A stretch of 14,147 nt of DNA from Casp-actino8 sp040381935 (GCA_040381935.1 JBEIGJ010000048.1:1-14147); one strand, 5' to 3'; shown: positions 7,817 to 14,147, numbered from the stretch's first letter. Notes: generated by a model from the sequence alone, not told the origin. Program-made: numbers and translations.

Positions 7817-7822
7817 GATAAT
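7817..7822 (+). promoter_or_regulatory. Candidate -10 element for a near-leaderless transcript
   Basis: GATAAT lies between two genes, eight bases before ATG 7831, and no Shine-Dalgarno precedes that ATG. This fits a transcript starting at or within a base or two of the start codon. No TTGACA-like -35 is seen at the right distance, so support is limited. Confidence 0.35.
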
Positions 7823-7830
7823 CCTCGGCT

Positions 7831-9033
7831 ATGGATGAACAGACGCGTCTCGGAGCCGATACGTCTCTGCGTCAACGCTTTCCCAGTTTGATTGGCGAGC
7901 CCGGAGAGTGGGCGCGATTCGATGGACCGTCGGGAACCCAGATGGTGGACACGGCCCTGACAGCAGTTAATGAATGGGTCCTGTCCGGTGATACGGCCGC
8001 GGTTGGTGGACCATTCCCTGCAGCCCAGCGTTGCGCCGAACTCTTGGAGCAGACCCGATCACTTCTCGGCCGACTCTTTCGTGCCGACCCTCAGGGATTC
8101 AGTTTCGGACCGAATACCACCTCGAACAACATGGCCTTGGCCAACGCCGTGAGCGAAACACTCGGACCTGGCGACACAATCGTCAGCACCCGACTCGACC
8201 ATGATTCCAATGTCATGCCCTGGCGACGAGCCTGCCAGCGAAGCGGAGCCCGTCAGTTGATGGCTGACTTTGATCCAGCCACGGGAGTTTTGAGTGCCGA
8301 GGCGGTTGTCGCCCTCATCGATGAGACGACGCGCTGGGTAACACTTCCCATGGCCTCGAATCTCTTGGGGACCATGCCCGATCTGGAGCCGATCATCGAT
8401 GCTGCCCACCAGGTTGGAGCGCGCGTCTTTGTGGATGCCGTTGCTGCCGCGCCTCATCACAGCATCGATATTTCATCGCTGGGATGCGATGTGCTGGTGA
8501 CATCGCCATATAAATGGTACGGACCCCATAGCGGTGTGCTCTGGTGTCGTCCGGAGATCATGGACGAGCTCGATATCTGGCGGGTTCGCCCCGCTGGTGA
8601 CACTGGCCCCCGAAAATTCGAAACCGGTATGCCCAACTTCGAAGGTATCGCCGGGACTGCTGCTGCCGCTCGCTTCCTCCTCGAAGAAGGACTGGACGGT
8701 GTGGCCCGATACGAAAGCGGAATCTTCAGTCGACTCTGGGAAGGATTGGGCCAGATAGTCGGTGTTCGCCGCATCGGGCCCACGAAGGCAGAGCGACGCG
8801 CCCCAACCGCCGCCTTCACTGTTGAAGGCGTCGCCCCCAGCGTCGTCAGCTCGCGACTTGCTGCCGAAAAAATAGCGGTCTGGGATGGTCATGCCTATGC
8901 CGTGGAAGTCGTGGAGCATCTTGGACTAGCCGAGACCGGTGGAGTGGTGCGAGCAGGCATCGTTCGGTACATCGATGAAAGCGATGTGGATCGTCTCTTG
9001 AATGCTGTGGAACGCATCGCGCGACACCACTGA
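7831..9033 (+). CDS. Class V aminotransferase-fold PLP enzyme, cysteine desulfurase-like without the catalytic Cys
   Basis: This 400-residue protein belongs to the fold-type I PLP enzymes of aminotransferase class V. Signs are GPNTTSNN (93-100) for PLP-phosphate binding, RLDHDSN (121-127) with the ring-stacking His, VFVDAVAAAPHH (199-210) with the PLP-nitrogen Asp202, and TSPYKWYGPH (224-233) with Lys228 as the likely Schiff-base lysine. SufS/NifS desulfurases carry an active-site Cys in the C-terminal region; here that region reads VWDGHAYAVEVV, and the only cysteines are C68, C135, C219 and C239. It resembles the subgroup often annotated as cysteine desulfurase-like (VC1184 type), so the substrate is unknown. 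ATG 7831 is supported by the GATAAT just upstream rather than by a Shine-Dalgarno. It converges with the regulator at 9049 with a 15-bp gap and no visible terminator. Confidence 0.88.
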   Translation: MDEQTRLGADTSLRQRFPSLIGEPGEWARFDGPSGTQMVDTALTAVNEWVLSGDTAAVGGPFPAAQRCAELLEQTRSLLGRLFRADPQGFSFGPNTTSNNMALANAVSETLGPGDTIVSTRLDHDSNVMPWRRACQRSGARQLMADFDPATGVLSAEAVVALIDETTRWVTLPMASNLLGTMPDLEPIIDAAHQVGARVFVDAVAAAPHHSIDISSLGCDVLVTSPYKWYGPHSGVLWCRPEIMDELDIWRVRPAGDTGPRKFETGMPNFEGIAGTAAAARFLLEEGLDGVARYESGIFSRLWEGLGQIVGVRRIGPTKAERRAPTAAFTVEGVAPSVVSSRLAAEKIAVWDGHAYAVEVVEHLGLAETGGVVRAGIVRYIDESDVDRLLNAVERIARHH

Positions 9034-9048
9034 GATTTATACCGCCAG

Positions 9049-9714
9049 CTAGTCCTTGTCCGTATTCTTCGATCGGTTGATCTCCAACCGTGTCGCAAAG
9101 ACCGCAGCCTCGGTGCGACGTTCCATATCGAGCTTGGCCAACATGTTGCTGACGTAGTTCTTGACTGTCTTTTCGGCCAAATGAAGTCTCTGCCCGATTT
9201 GGCGGTTGGTGCATCCTTCGGCGATGAGATCCAGTATTTTTCGCTCTTGTTCGGTGAGTCGAGCCAGACGCTCGTCTTCGGGGGCCGGTTCACGAAGTCG
9301 TCGCAAAACTCTTCCGGTCACCGCAGGGTCAAGCAGAGATTCACCGAGGGCCACTCGTTTCACCGCTTGCACCAACTCGTTTCCCCGAATCTGCTTCAAG
9401 ACATAACCCGATGCGCCAGCCATGATGGCTTCGAAAAGAGCTTCATCATCGCTGTAGGAAGTCAGCATCAGGCAGTAGATATCGGGGAATTCGCTACGAA
9501 CTTCGCGACAGACCTCAACTCCGTTGCCATCGGGAAGTCGAACATCGAGGATGGCCACCTGCGGACTCGACGCCTTGATACGGGCAAGCGCCTCGGCTGC
9601 CAGACCAGCCTCCCCGACCACGGTGATTTCACCTGTGGACTCGAGGAGAGAGCGCACTCCTTGACGAACCACTTCGTGGTCGTCGAGGAGGAAAACAGTA
9701 ATCATCCCGGACAT
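9049..9714 (-). CDS. devR: DevR/DosR-like NarL-family response regulator
   Basis: A 221-residue receiver plus LuxR-type HTH regulator. The receiver has the acidic pair D11-D12, phosphoacceptor Asp57 in ILDVRLPDGNG, Thr85 in LTSYSDD and Lys107 in YVLKQI. The HTH (about 152-210) includes LTEQERKILDLIAEG and the recognition helix AEKTVKNYVS. That helix keeps the Lys, Lys and Asn that contact DNA in mycobacterial DosR (K182, K185, N186 here, matching K179, K182 and N183). MERRTEAAVFAT also matches DevR closely. Expected sites are therefore GGGAC-N4-GTCCC palindromes, and one is found upstream of the oxidase gene. The start may be ATG 9714 or ATG 9705; the latter aligns with the DevR N-terminus. 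It is divergent from its likely kinase at 9821. Confidence 0.95.
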   Translation of the reverse strand: MSGMITVFLLDDHEVVRQGVRSLLESTGEITVVGEAGLAAEALARIKASSPQVAILDVRLPDGNGVEVCREVRSEFPDIYCLMLTSYSDDEALFEAIMAGASGYVLKQIRGNELVQAVKRVALGESLLDPAVTGRVLRRLREPAPEDERLARLTEQERKILDLIAEGCTNRQIGQRLHLAEKTVKNYVSNMLAKLDMERRTEAAVFATRLEINRSKNTDKD

Positions 9715-9749
9715 GTCTGGAGTCTGCCTCGCTCCACCGAACCTCCTTA

Positions 9750-9763
9750 GGGTCCAAGGTCAC
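9750..9763. promoter_or_regulatory. Degenerate DevR-type box in the regulator/kinase divergent region
   Basis: GGGTCCAAGGTCAC matches the DevR/DosR pattern GGGnCnnnnGnCCC with one mismatch and shares 11 of 14 bases with the perfect box at 10900-10913. It lies 36-49 bp before the regulator start and 58-71 bp before the kinase start, a position suited to autoregulation. Motif match is direct observation; binding is inference. Confidence 0.45.
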
Positions 9764-9808
9764 ATTTACAGCGCTTTCGGACCATGTCTGGGCTCCAAAG
9801 ACAGGTCG

Positions 9809-9814
9809 TAACCT
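9809..9814 (+). promoter_or_regulatory. Candidate -10 element, leaderless kinase transcript
   Basis: TAACCT (TAnnnT) sits six bases before ATG 9821, the standard -10 to start distance, and no Shine-Dalgarno precedes that ATG. An inverted repeat TGTCT-N9-AGACA (9785-9803) lies immediately upstream, where a -35 would be, and could be an operator. Confidence 0.35.
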
Positions 9815-9820
9815 TTCCCG

Positions 9821-10864
9821 ATGGCGTCGGAATCAGTGAGATCGACCTCGAACTCGGCCGAACTCGATGATGCCGTACTTCGCCAAGCCCTCGAAGAGGG
9901 TCCTGATGGTCTTTTGATCGCCGACTCCGCCGGAACCATTCGCTTCGTCAATAGTGCCCTATGCCGAATGACGGGCTACGCGCCGAACGACCTTCTTGGT
10001 CAGCCAATTGAGGTATTGGTACCCGACCGAATCCGACGACATCACAAAGATTTGCGAAATGGATACATCGCCGAGCCCAGACCACGTCCTATGGGTCGCG
10101 GCCTTGCCCTGACCGCCACTCGTTCCGACGGCTCAGAATTTGCCGTCGAAATCAGTCTCTCCCCGGTCTCTGATACCCGCGAACGTTTTACGATCGCCTC
10201 CATTCGCGATATCAGCGAACGGCTCGAAGAGGCTGAGCAACTTCGCAATACTCAAGAAATGCTGACGCTGTCGAGCGAACGCGAGAGGATCGCTCGCGAT
10301 CTCCATGACACCGTGCTTCAACGACTTTTCGGACTGGGACTCGAAATTCAAGCGTTGGCAATGAAGGATTCGGGGACCGCGACCCCCCGACTGGAACATG
10401 CTGTTGACGAGATCGACCTCATCATCAAAGAAATCCGAACCAGTGTGTTCACTCTCGGAGCCGCTCGACGTGAGGGTTCCTTAGGCCAAGAACTGGGTGA
10501 CATCATCGCTCAGGCAGCGCGTGTCCTCGGCTATTCACCCCGGCTCAGCATTGAAGGCCCGTTGGAGAACATGATTTCGGCGCGCATTCGTCCAGATCTC
10601 ACCGCATCATTGCGCGAAGCACTGGCCAACGTGGCCCGTCACTCCCGTGCCACCACGGTTGCGGTCGACCTTGTTGTTCACGACTACTCCTTAGTGATGA
10701 AAGTGACCGATAACGGAAGAGGCCTTCCCCTTGACGCCATGTCCAAAGCCGGTAATGGATTGCAAAATATGCAGGCTCGAGCCCAAGACCACGGTGGCTC
10801 ATGCGTTCTTCGATCTGAAACCAATGGCGGTACCACTGTCGAGTGGACGATCAGCCTCGCCTGA
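9821..10864 (+). CDS. PAS-domain sensor histidine kinase, DevS/NarX-type
   Basis: A 347-residue kinase with no evident membrane segment, so probably cytoplasmic. An N-terminal PAS domain (about 15-135) contains GLLIADSAGTIRFVN and the strand SDGSEFAVEISLSP. A HisKA_3 dimerisation/phosphoacceptor region follows, with ERIARDLHDTVLQRLFGLGL and phospho-His162. The HATPase domain has N-box ALANVARHS (N270), VTDNGRGLP (D297) and GNGLQNMQAR. The HisKA_3 helix is very like mycobacterial DevS, but the two GAF domains of DevS are replaced by a single PAS. In the PAS, RIRRHHKDLRNGYI places His74/His75 near the FixL haem-ligand position, so gas or redox sensing is possible but unproven. It is divergent from the DevR-like regulator, its probable partner. 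ATG 9821 is the first in-frame start after a stop at 9809. Confidence 0.93.
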   Translation: MASESVRSTSNSAELDDAVLRQALEEGPDGLLIADSAGTIRFVNSALCRMTGYAPNDLLGQPIEVLVPDRIRRHHKDLRNGYIAEPRPRPMGRGLALTATRSDGSEFAVEISLSPVSDTRERFTIASIRDISERLEEAEQLRNTQEMLTLSSERERIARDLHDTVLQRLFGLGLEIQALAMKDSGTATPRLEHAVDEIDLIIKEIRTSVFTLGAARREGSLGQELGDIIAQAARVLGYSPRLSIEGPLENMISARIRPDLTASLREALANVARHSRATTVAVDLVVHDYSLVMKVTDNGRGLPLDAMSKAGNGLQNMQARAQDHGGSCVLRSETNGGTTVEWTISLA

Positions 10865-10899
10865 TCTCGTTCGATCACAGCAACGGCGCGGTTCTCGTT

Positions 10900-10913
10900 G
10901 GGACCAAAGTCCC
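10900..10913. promoter_or_regulatory. Perfect DevR/DosR-type operator upstream of the copper oxidase
   Basis: GGGACCAAAGTCCC is a perfect inverted repeat (GGGAC, four-base spacer, GTCCC) preceded by TT, matching the known Dev box of mycobacterial DosR. It ends 59 bp before ATG 10973. An overlapping repeat AGTCC-CTA-GGACT (10908-10920) and a weaker second site at 10915-10928 suggest a compound operator. The DevR-like regulator encoded 1.2 kb away keeps the DosR DNA-contact residues. Confidence 0.8.
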
Positions 10914-10962
10914 TAGGACTCCTATCCGAACTCCCTGAAGTGGCACCCCCGAGAGACGGCAA

Positions 10963-10969
10963 GGTGGAG
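10963..10969 (+). promoter_or_regulatory. Ribosome-binding site deciding the oxidase start
   Basis: GGTGGAG lies three bases before ATG 10973. It supports this ATG over an in-frame TTG at 10898, which would overlap the Dev box and add 25 residues in front of the signal/anchor segment. Confidence 0.6.
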
Positions 10970-10972
10970 CCT

Positions 10973-12325
10973 ATGAATCGAGATGATCGCTCTCTTGTGA
11001 CCTGGGGTTCCTTCGGCGTAGCGGTGGCGGCCCTATTCGTTGCCATTGCCTCCCTCACTGGATTTGCCGAGGGCGGGTCATCCAGTTCGTCGGGAGACAG
11101 CGGGCCAACCATTGTCGACGTTCAACTTTCCGAGTTCGCCATCACTCCGGCGGCCATTGTCGTGCCACCCGGCAAGGTGCAACTCCGCGTCACCAATATC
11201 GGATCCATGGTGCACAACTTCTCCATCCCGGCATTGGAAAGAAAGACCGCTGACCTCATCGCTGGCGAGTCCGAAGTTCTCGATCTCGGCGATCTCAGCC
11301 AGGGAGTCTTCGATGCGCTGTGCGATATCGCCGGCCACGCCTCGTCTGGCATGGTGGCAACATTGACCGTCACCACCGGAGCCACTGCCTCCACAGGAAG
11401 TTCCGGAGCAGATGGATTGCACGGTTTCGCCAATTGGCAGGACCTGGATCAAGCCATGGAGGTGAGAGCTAAGGCGTATCCAGCCAACACCATGGGCGAA
11501 AAGGGTGGTCAAGTTCTGGTTCCTGAAATTGCCGCCGACGGCACCAAAGTCTTCTATCTGACAGCAAAAGAAGTCGACTGGGAAGTCGAGCCCGGCAAGA
11601 TTGTGAAAGCCAAGACGTACAACGGTGTGGTGCCCGGTCCGGAAATTCGTGTTCAGGTGGGGGACAAAGTGCGCATCGTTCTCAAAAATGAGTTGAACGT
11701 CTCCACCAACATTCACTTCCACGGCATTCGGGTTCCCAATGCTTTCGACGGAGTGGATCCCTACACCCAAAAGCCAGTGATACCAGGCGACACCTTCACC
11801 TACGAGTTCCCCATCTTGGAACAAGCCGTCGGCATCTACCATCCGCACCATGACGCCCAGGTCCAAATTCCCGACGGCATGTTCGGTGCGTTCATGGTCG
11901 GTCAGATGCCTATTCCGCCAGCGCTAGCAGCCAAGGGCTACACCCAGATCGATAAGGAAATGACCATGGTGCTGAATGACGCCGGGACCATCGGCCTCTC
12001 GCTCAATGGAAAGTCGTTCCCAGCGACCGAGGCCTATACCTTGCGCGTCGGTGAAGTGATGATGGTGCACTATCAAAATGAGGGTCTGAGCGGCCACCCT
12101 ATGCACCTGCATCAGCCGGTGGGTTGGATCGTGGCCAAAGATGGACACCCACTCGACGTACCGCTTCCGACCGACACCATCTGGGTCTCTCCCGGTGAGC
12201 GTTACACGGTGCTCTACAAGGGCGAAGATACCGGAGTTTGGGCTTGGCACTGCCATATCTTGAGCCACGCCGAAGGCCCACAGGGAATGTTCGGAATGGT
12301 CTCGGCCTTGATCGTCACCCCATAG
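10973..12325 (+). CDS. Three-cupredoxin multicopper oxidase, exported or membrane-anchored
   Basis: A 450-residue protein starting with a hydrophobic segment (about 9-31) that is a signal peptide or anchor, then a Ser-rich linker. Domain 1 (about 46-134) is plastocyanin-like and keeps a full type 1 copper ligand set: H81, C117, H122 and M127. Domain 2 (about 195-310) has IHFHG (H248, H250) and YHPHH (H290, H292), but no Cys. Domain 3 (about 328-449) has HPMHLH (H375, H378, H380) and HCHILSH (H426, C427, H428, H432), with the axial Met probably in GMFGM. Together the last two domains supply the trinuclear site and one type 1 site, as in two-domain laccase-like oxidases; copper nitrite reductases carry type 1 copper in the first domain and differ. 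The substrate is unknown. A DevR-type box lies just upstream, implying control by the adjacent two-component pair. Confidence 0.9.
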   Translation: MNRDDRSLVTWGSFGVAVAALFVAIASLTGFAEGGSSSSSGDSGPTIVDVQLSEFAITPAAIVVPPGKVQLRVTNIGSMVHNFSIPALERKTADLIAGESEVLDLGDLSQGVFDALCDIAGHASSGMVATLTVTTGATASTGSSGADGLHGFANWQDLDQAMEVRAKAYPANTMGEKGGQVLVPEIAADGTKVFYLTAKEVDWEVEPGKIVKAKTYNGVVPGPEIRVQVGDKVRIVLKNELNVSTNIHFHGIRVPNAFDGVDPYTQKPVIPGDTFTYEFPILEQAVGIYHPHHDAQVQIPDGMFGAFMVGQMPIPPALAAKGYTQIDKEMTMVLNDAGTIGLSLNGKSFPATEAYTLRVGEVMMVHYQNEGLSGHPMHLHQPVGWIVAKDGHPLDVPLPTDTIWVSPGERYTVLYKGEDTGVWAWHCHILSHAEGPQGMFGMVSALIVTP

Positions 12326-12381
12326 TCACAATTCGACAATGTCCCCCGAACCAATCTCCCCACAATGACTGTGACCCACCA

Positions 12382-12391
12382 TCGTTAACGA
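12382..12391. promoter_or_regulatory. Palindrome upstream of the TetR-type gene
   Basis: TCGTTAACGA is a perfect 10-bp palindrome 94 bp before ATG 12486. Two more short inverted repeats lie in the same gap: GACAATGTC (12335-12343) and CACAATGACTGTG (12361-12373). TetR-type proteins usually bind palindromes near their own gene, so any of these may be an operator. The palindromes are directly seen; function is inferred. Confidence 0.3.
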
Positions 12392-12485
12392 CACCGTGCG
12401 AACCACCCGCACTTCAGAGACTGGTCGTCGGAGCAATGGTCGCAGTGTCGAAAAACCCGCACTCTGCCGACTAACGTCACAAGTG

Positions 12486-13121
12486 ATGCCGACGACGAAC
12501 CAGCCTGCTCCCTCGGCCCCTCTCTCTCCCAACGCAGTCATCGATCCCTTCGTGGACGGTCGTCGCGCTCGCGGAGCACGCAACAAGAATTCCGTTGTTT
12601 CGGCACTTTTGGAGTTGTACGAAAGTGGCGAGGTTCAACCCTCAGCCGCACGAGTTGCTCAACTGGCCGGAGTATCCGAGCGATCGGTCTTTCGCTACTT
12701 CGACGATATGGAAGATTTGGCCACCACCGCCGTCTCGATTCAATGGGAACGGGTCCAACCGTTCTATCGCGATCTACGTTCTCACGGATCGTTCGAGGAA
12801 CGACTGCAAAACATCATCGATCATCGTCTTGCGCTCTACGACAAGGTCAGTGGTGTCTATCGCGTTGCTCTCGTCGCATCTTTGCGCATCAGCGCTGCCG
12901 CCGAAGCTGTCGAGCAACGACGCTCCTACCTGCGACGCCAGGCTCGCAAGCAATTCCAGACCGAAATTGAACGCCATTCGCACCCTTTGGCCGCGGCTTC
13001 CATTGTGGACTACTCACTCAGCCTGGAAAGTATCGATTACCTTCGCCGCAGTGCCGGGCTCGACAATCAGCAGATCAAGAACATGATCTCTGAAAACTTA
13101 CGCTCGGTCCTCGTACCGTAG
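12486..13121 (+). CDS. TetR/AcrR-family transcriptional regulator
   Basis: From ATG 12486 the protein has 211 residues, usual for TetR regulators. After a Pro/Ser-rich lead, the HTH spans about 28-75: DGRRARGARNKNSVVSALLE, then PSAARVAQLAGVSERSVFRYFDD, which is the standard TetR helix-turn-helix with the RSVFRYF end. The rest is all-helical and poorly conserved, as expected for the ligand-binding domain, and its ligand is unknown. A GTG at 12396 would add 30 residues without domain character, so ATG 12486 is chosen. A TAACGT lies eight bases upstream, possibly a -10 for a near-leaderless transcript. It lies downstream of the copper oxidase on the same strand after 160 bp and may regulate it or something elsewhere. 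It converges with the EAL gene with a 9-bp gap. Confidence 0.9.
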   Translation: MPTTNQPAPSAPLSPNAVIDPFVDGRRARGARNKNSVVSALLELYESGEVQPSAARVAQLAGVSERSVFRYFDDMEDLATTAVSIQWERVQPFYRDLRSHGSFEERLQNIIDHRLALYDKVSGVYRVALVASLRISAAAEAVEQRRSYLRRQARKQFQTEIERHSHPLAAASIVDYSLSLESIDYLRRSAGLDNQQIKNMISENLRSVLVP

Positions 13122-13130
13122 TCGCAACAC

Positions 13131-14147
13131 TCAGTCCAGGAGTTGGTAGGTTCGGCGCCACTGCGCCATGGCTTCACCCAACTGAGCGACGTGCATTGGC
13201 GGCGATATCAAATAGCCCTGTGCGCTATCACATCCAAGTTCGCGAATGATTCTCCATTGATCGGCAGTTTCAACACCCTCGGCGATCACCGTCAGTCCAA
13301 GTGAGTGCCCAACCTCGACACTCGTACGCACCAGAGGATCAGGTTCACGCGATGACGTTTGAATGCGATGCACAAGAGTGCGATCGATCTTCAATTCTGT
13401 GAATGGCGCGACCAATAGTCGCTCGATATTGCTCGTACCGGTACCGAAATCATCAACAGCCAACCGAAATCCTGCCAATCGCAACCGAGTCAAGATGGCC
13501 AACGACGGGGCAACATCAGTGATCGGGGCAGTCTCGGTGACTTCGAAGGTCCACGCTGTCGGTGGAGCCGAACTCGCAAGATGCCGCACTGCTCGCCGAG
13601 GGAGTTCTTCGTCGTCGAGGTCGAGAACCGAAACGTTGAGCGAGACATCAGGAATGGTCTTCAAGAACTCATAATGGAGCCGATCGTGCCCCGCCATGTA
13701 CATCACCTTGTCCAAGAGTTCGTGAGTTCGCTGTTCGCGTTCCACAATCTCCACGAGTACCGCGGGGGACACCGAACCATGTTCGGGGTGGTTCCAACGC
13801 ACCAAGGCCTCAACGCCACAGATCTCACCCGAAACTGTCAACACCTTTGGTTGATAGGCCAAGTGCAAGAATTCCAGATCCAACAGCAGGTCGGCGTGAA
13901 TCATTACTTTGGGCCCGGTTGGATCAGCGGTTCCGGTGGCCTCGGTCCAGTCCTGCATGGCCGCCCGAAGCACATCGAGTGAAAATGGCTTGGAAAACGT
14001 CCCAATTACTCGCAATTTGTGCAGTTCGGCAATCCGACCAGCGGATTCGAGTAGTGATTGGTCGGCTCCACTCACCAAGATGACGGGAAGTCCGCGATGA
14101 CGCCTTCCTAGATCGCTCATGATTTCGATGCCATCAACCAGGCCAAG
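13131..14147 (-). CDS. REC-EAL cyclic-di-GMP phosphodiesterase, 5' end beyond window
   Basis: The frame is open to the window edge, giving 338 residues of C-terminal and middle protein. The first about 60 residues are the second half of a receiver domain: DGIEIMSDLGRR, LPVILVSGAD and FSKPF with the conserved Lys. The phosphoacceptor Asp would be just outside. The rest is an EAL phosphodiesterase that hydrolyses c-di-GMP to pGpG. Its catalytic and metal-binding set looks complete: EAL in CGVEALVRWN, Asn in SLNVSV, Glu in FEVTE, the Asp pair in VDDFGTG, Lys in LKIDR, Glu in AEGVET, and Gln in AQGYLISPP. The loop following DDFGTG reads TSN where YSS is common. An active two-component-controlled phosphodiesterase is likely. 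Cognate kinase not seen; it lies outside or elsewhere. Confidence 0.92.
   Translation of the reverse strand, partial: LGLVDGIEIMSDLGRRHRGLPVILVSGADQSLLESAGRIAELHKLRVIGTFSKPFSLDVLRAAMQDWTEATGTADPTGPKVMIHADLLLDLEFLHLAYQPKVLTVSGEICGVEALVRWNHPEHGSVSPAVLVEIVEREQRTHELLDKVMYMAGHDRLHYEFLKTIPDVSLNVSVLDLDDEELPRRAVRHLASSAPPTAWTFEVTETAPITDVAPSLAILTRLRLAGFRLAVDDFGTGTSNIERLLVAPFTELKIDRTLVHRIQTSSREPDPLVRTSVEVGHSLGLTVIAEGVETADQWRIIRELGCDSAQGYLISPPMHVAQLGEAMAQWRRTYQLLD

Noticed and set aside
9034..9048. Bidirectional terminator between the convergent aminotransferase-like and regulator genes
   Set aside because: The 15-bp gap contains no stem-loop or T run.
9786..9804. Third Dev box around GGGCTCCAAAGACA
   Set aside because: It shares CCAAAG with the true box, but the arms are one base out of register and do not form the GGGAC-N4-GTCCC pattern.
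10898..10972. In-frame TTG start for the oxidase 25 codons upstream
   Set aside because: It would place coding sequence over the Dev box and put a non-signal-like segment before the anchor; ATG 10973 has a good ribosome-binding site.
11078..11866. 262-codon minus-strand frame
   Set aside because: It lies antisense to the oxidase coding region, whose copper motifs and domain order fix the plus strand as coding.
12396..12485. GTG start for the TetR-type gene 30 codons upstream
   Set aside because: The added residues lack domain character and the usual TetR length is reached from ATG 12486.

Overview
The window looks like a chromosomal segment of an actinobacterium, most likely of the Acidimicrobiia type. 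This placement is inferred from gene order and protein flavour, not from a marker tree. The evidence is moderate-to-high GC, a tig-clpP-clpX-folC-ndk-mreBCD order that resembles the Streptomyces cluster but lacks valS and a second clpP, a ClpP2-like serine-site signature (GQAASAAA), and a two-component pair closely resembling mycobacterial DevR/DevS.

Left part (1-7486, all minus strand): a tightly packed housekeeping operon, read right to left. It encodes trigger factor (tig), ClpP, ClpX, folylpolyglutamate/dihydrofolate synthase (folC), nucleoside diphosphate kinase (ndk), and the cell-shape proteins MreB, MreC and the first 38 codons of MreD, which runs off the window. Gaps are 2-76 bp, and the mreC and clpP ribosome-binding sites lie at or beside the preceding stop codon, suggesting co-transcription and translational coupling. 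Two oddities stand out: folC is cut by an in-frame TGA, and MreC carries a long Thr/Ser/Pro-rich insert encoded by a GTC/GTG-type microsatellite.

Middle part (7547-9033, plus strand): a small SH3-like hypothetical protein, then a class V PLP-dependent aminotransferase-fold protein related to cysteine desulfurases but without the expected catalytic cysteine.

Right part (9049-14147): a divergent DevR-like response regulator and PAS-containing histidine kinase, a three-cupredoxin multicopper oxidase, a TetR-type regulator, and the 3' part of a REC-EAL cyclic-di-GMP phosphodiesterase. The strongest regulatory signal is a perfect DevR/DosR-type palindrome, GGGACCAAAGTCCC, about 60 bp upstream of the oxidase start. 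A weaker copy of the motif lies in the regulator/kinase divergent region. The regulator keeps the DosR recognition-helix residues, so the regulator, kinase, both boxes and oxidase read as a compact, self-contained DevR-type circuit, plausibly responding to oxygen, redox or NO, whose local target is a copper oxidase.

No tRNA, rRNA, CRISPR array, insertion sequence or phage gene was recognised. No gene-free stretch exceeds 300 bases; the longest is 12326-12485, which holds three short palindromes.
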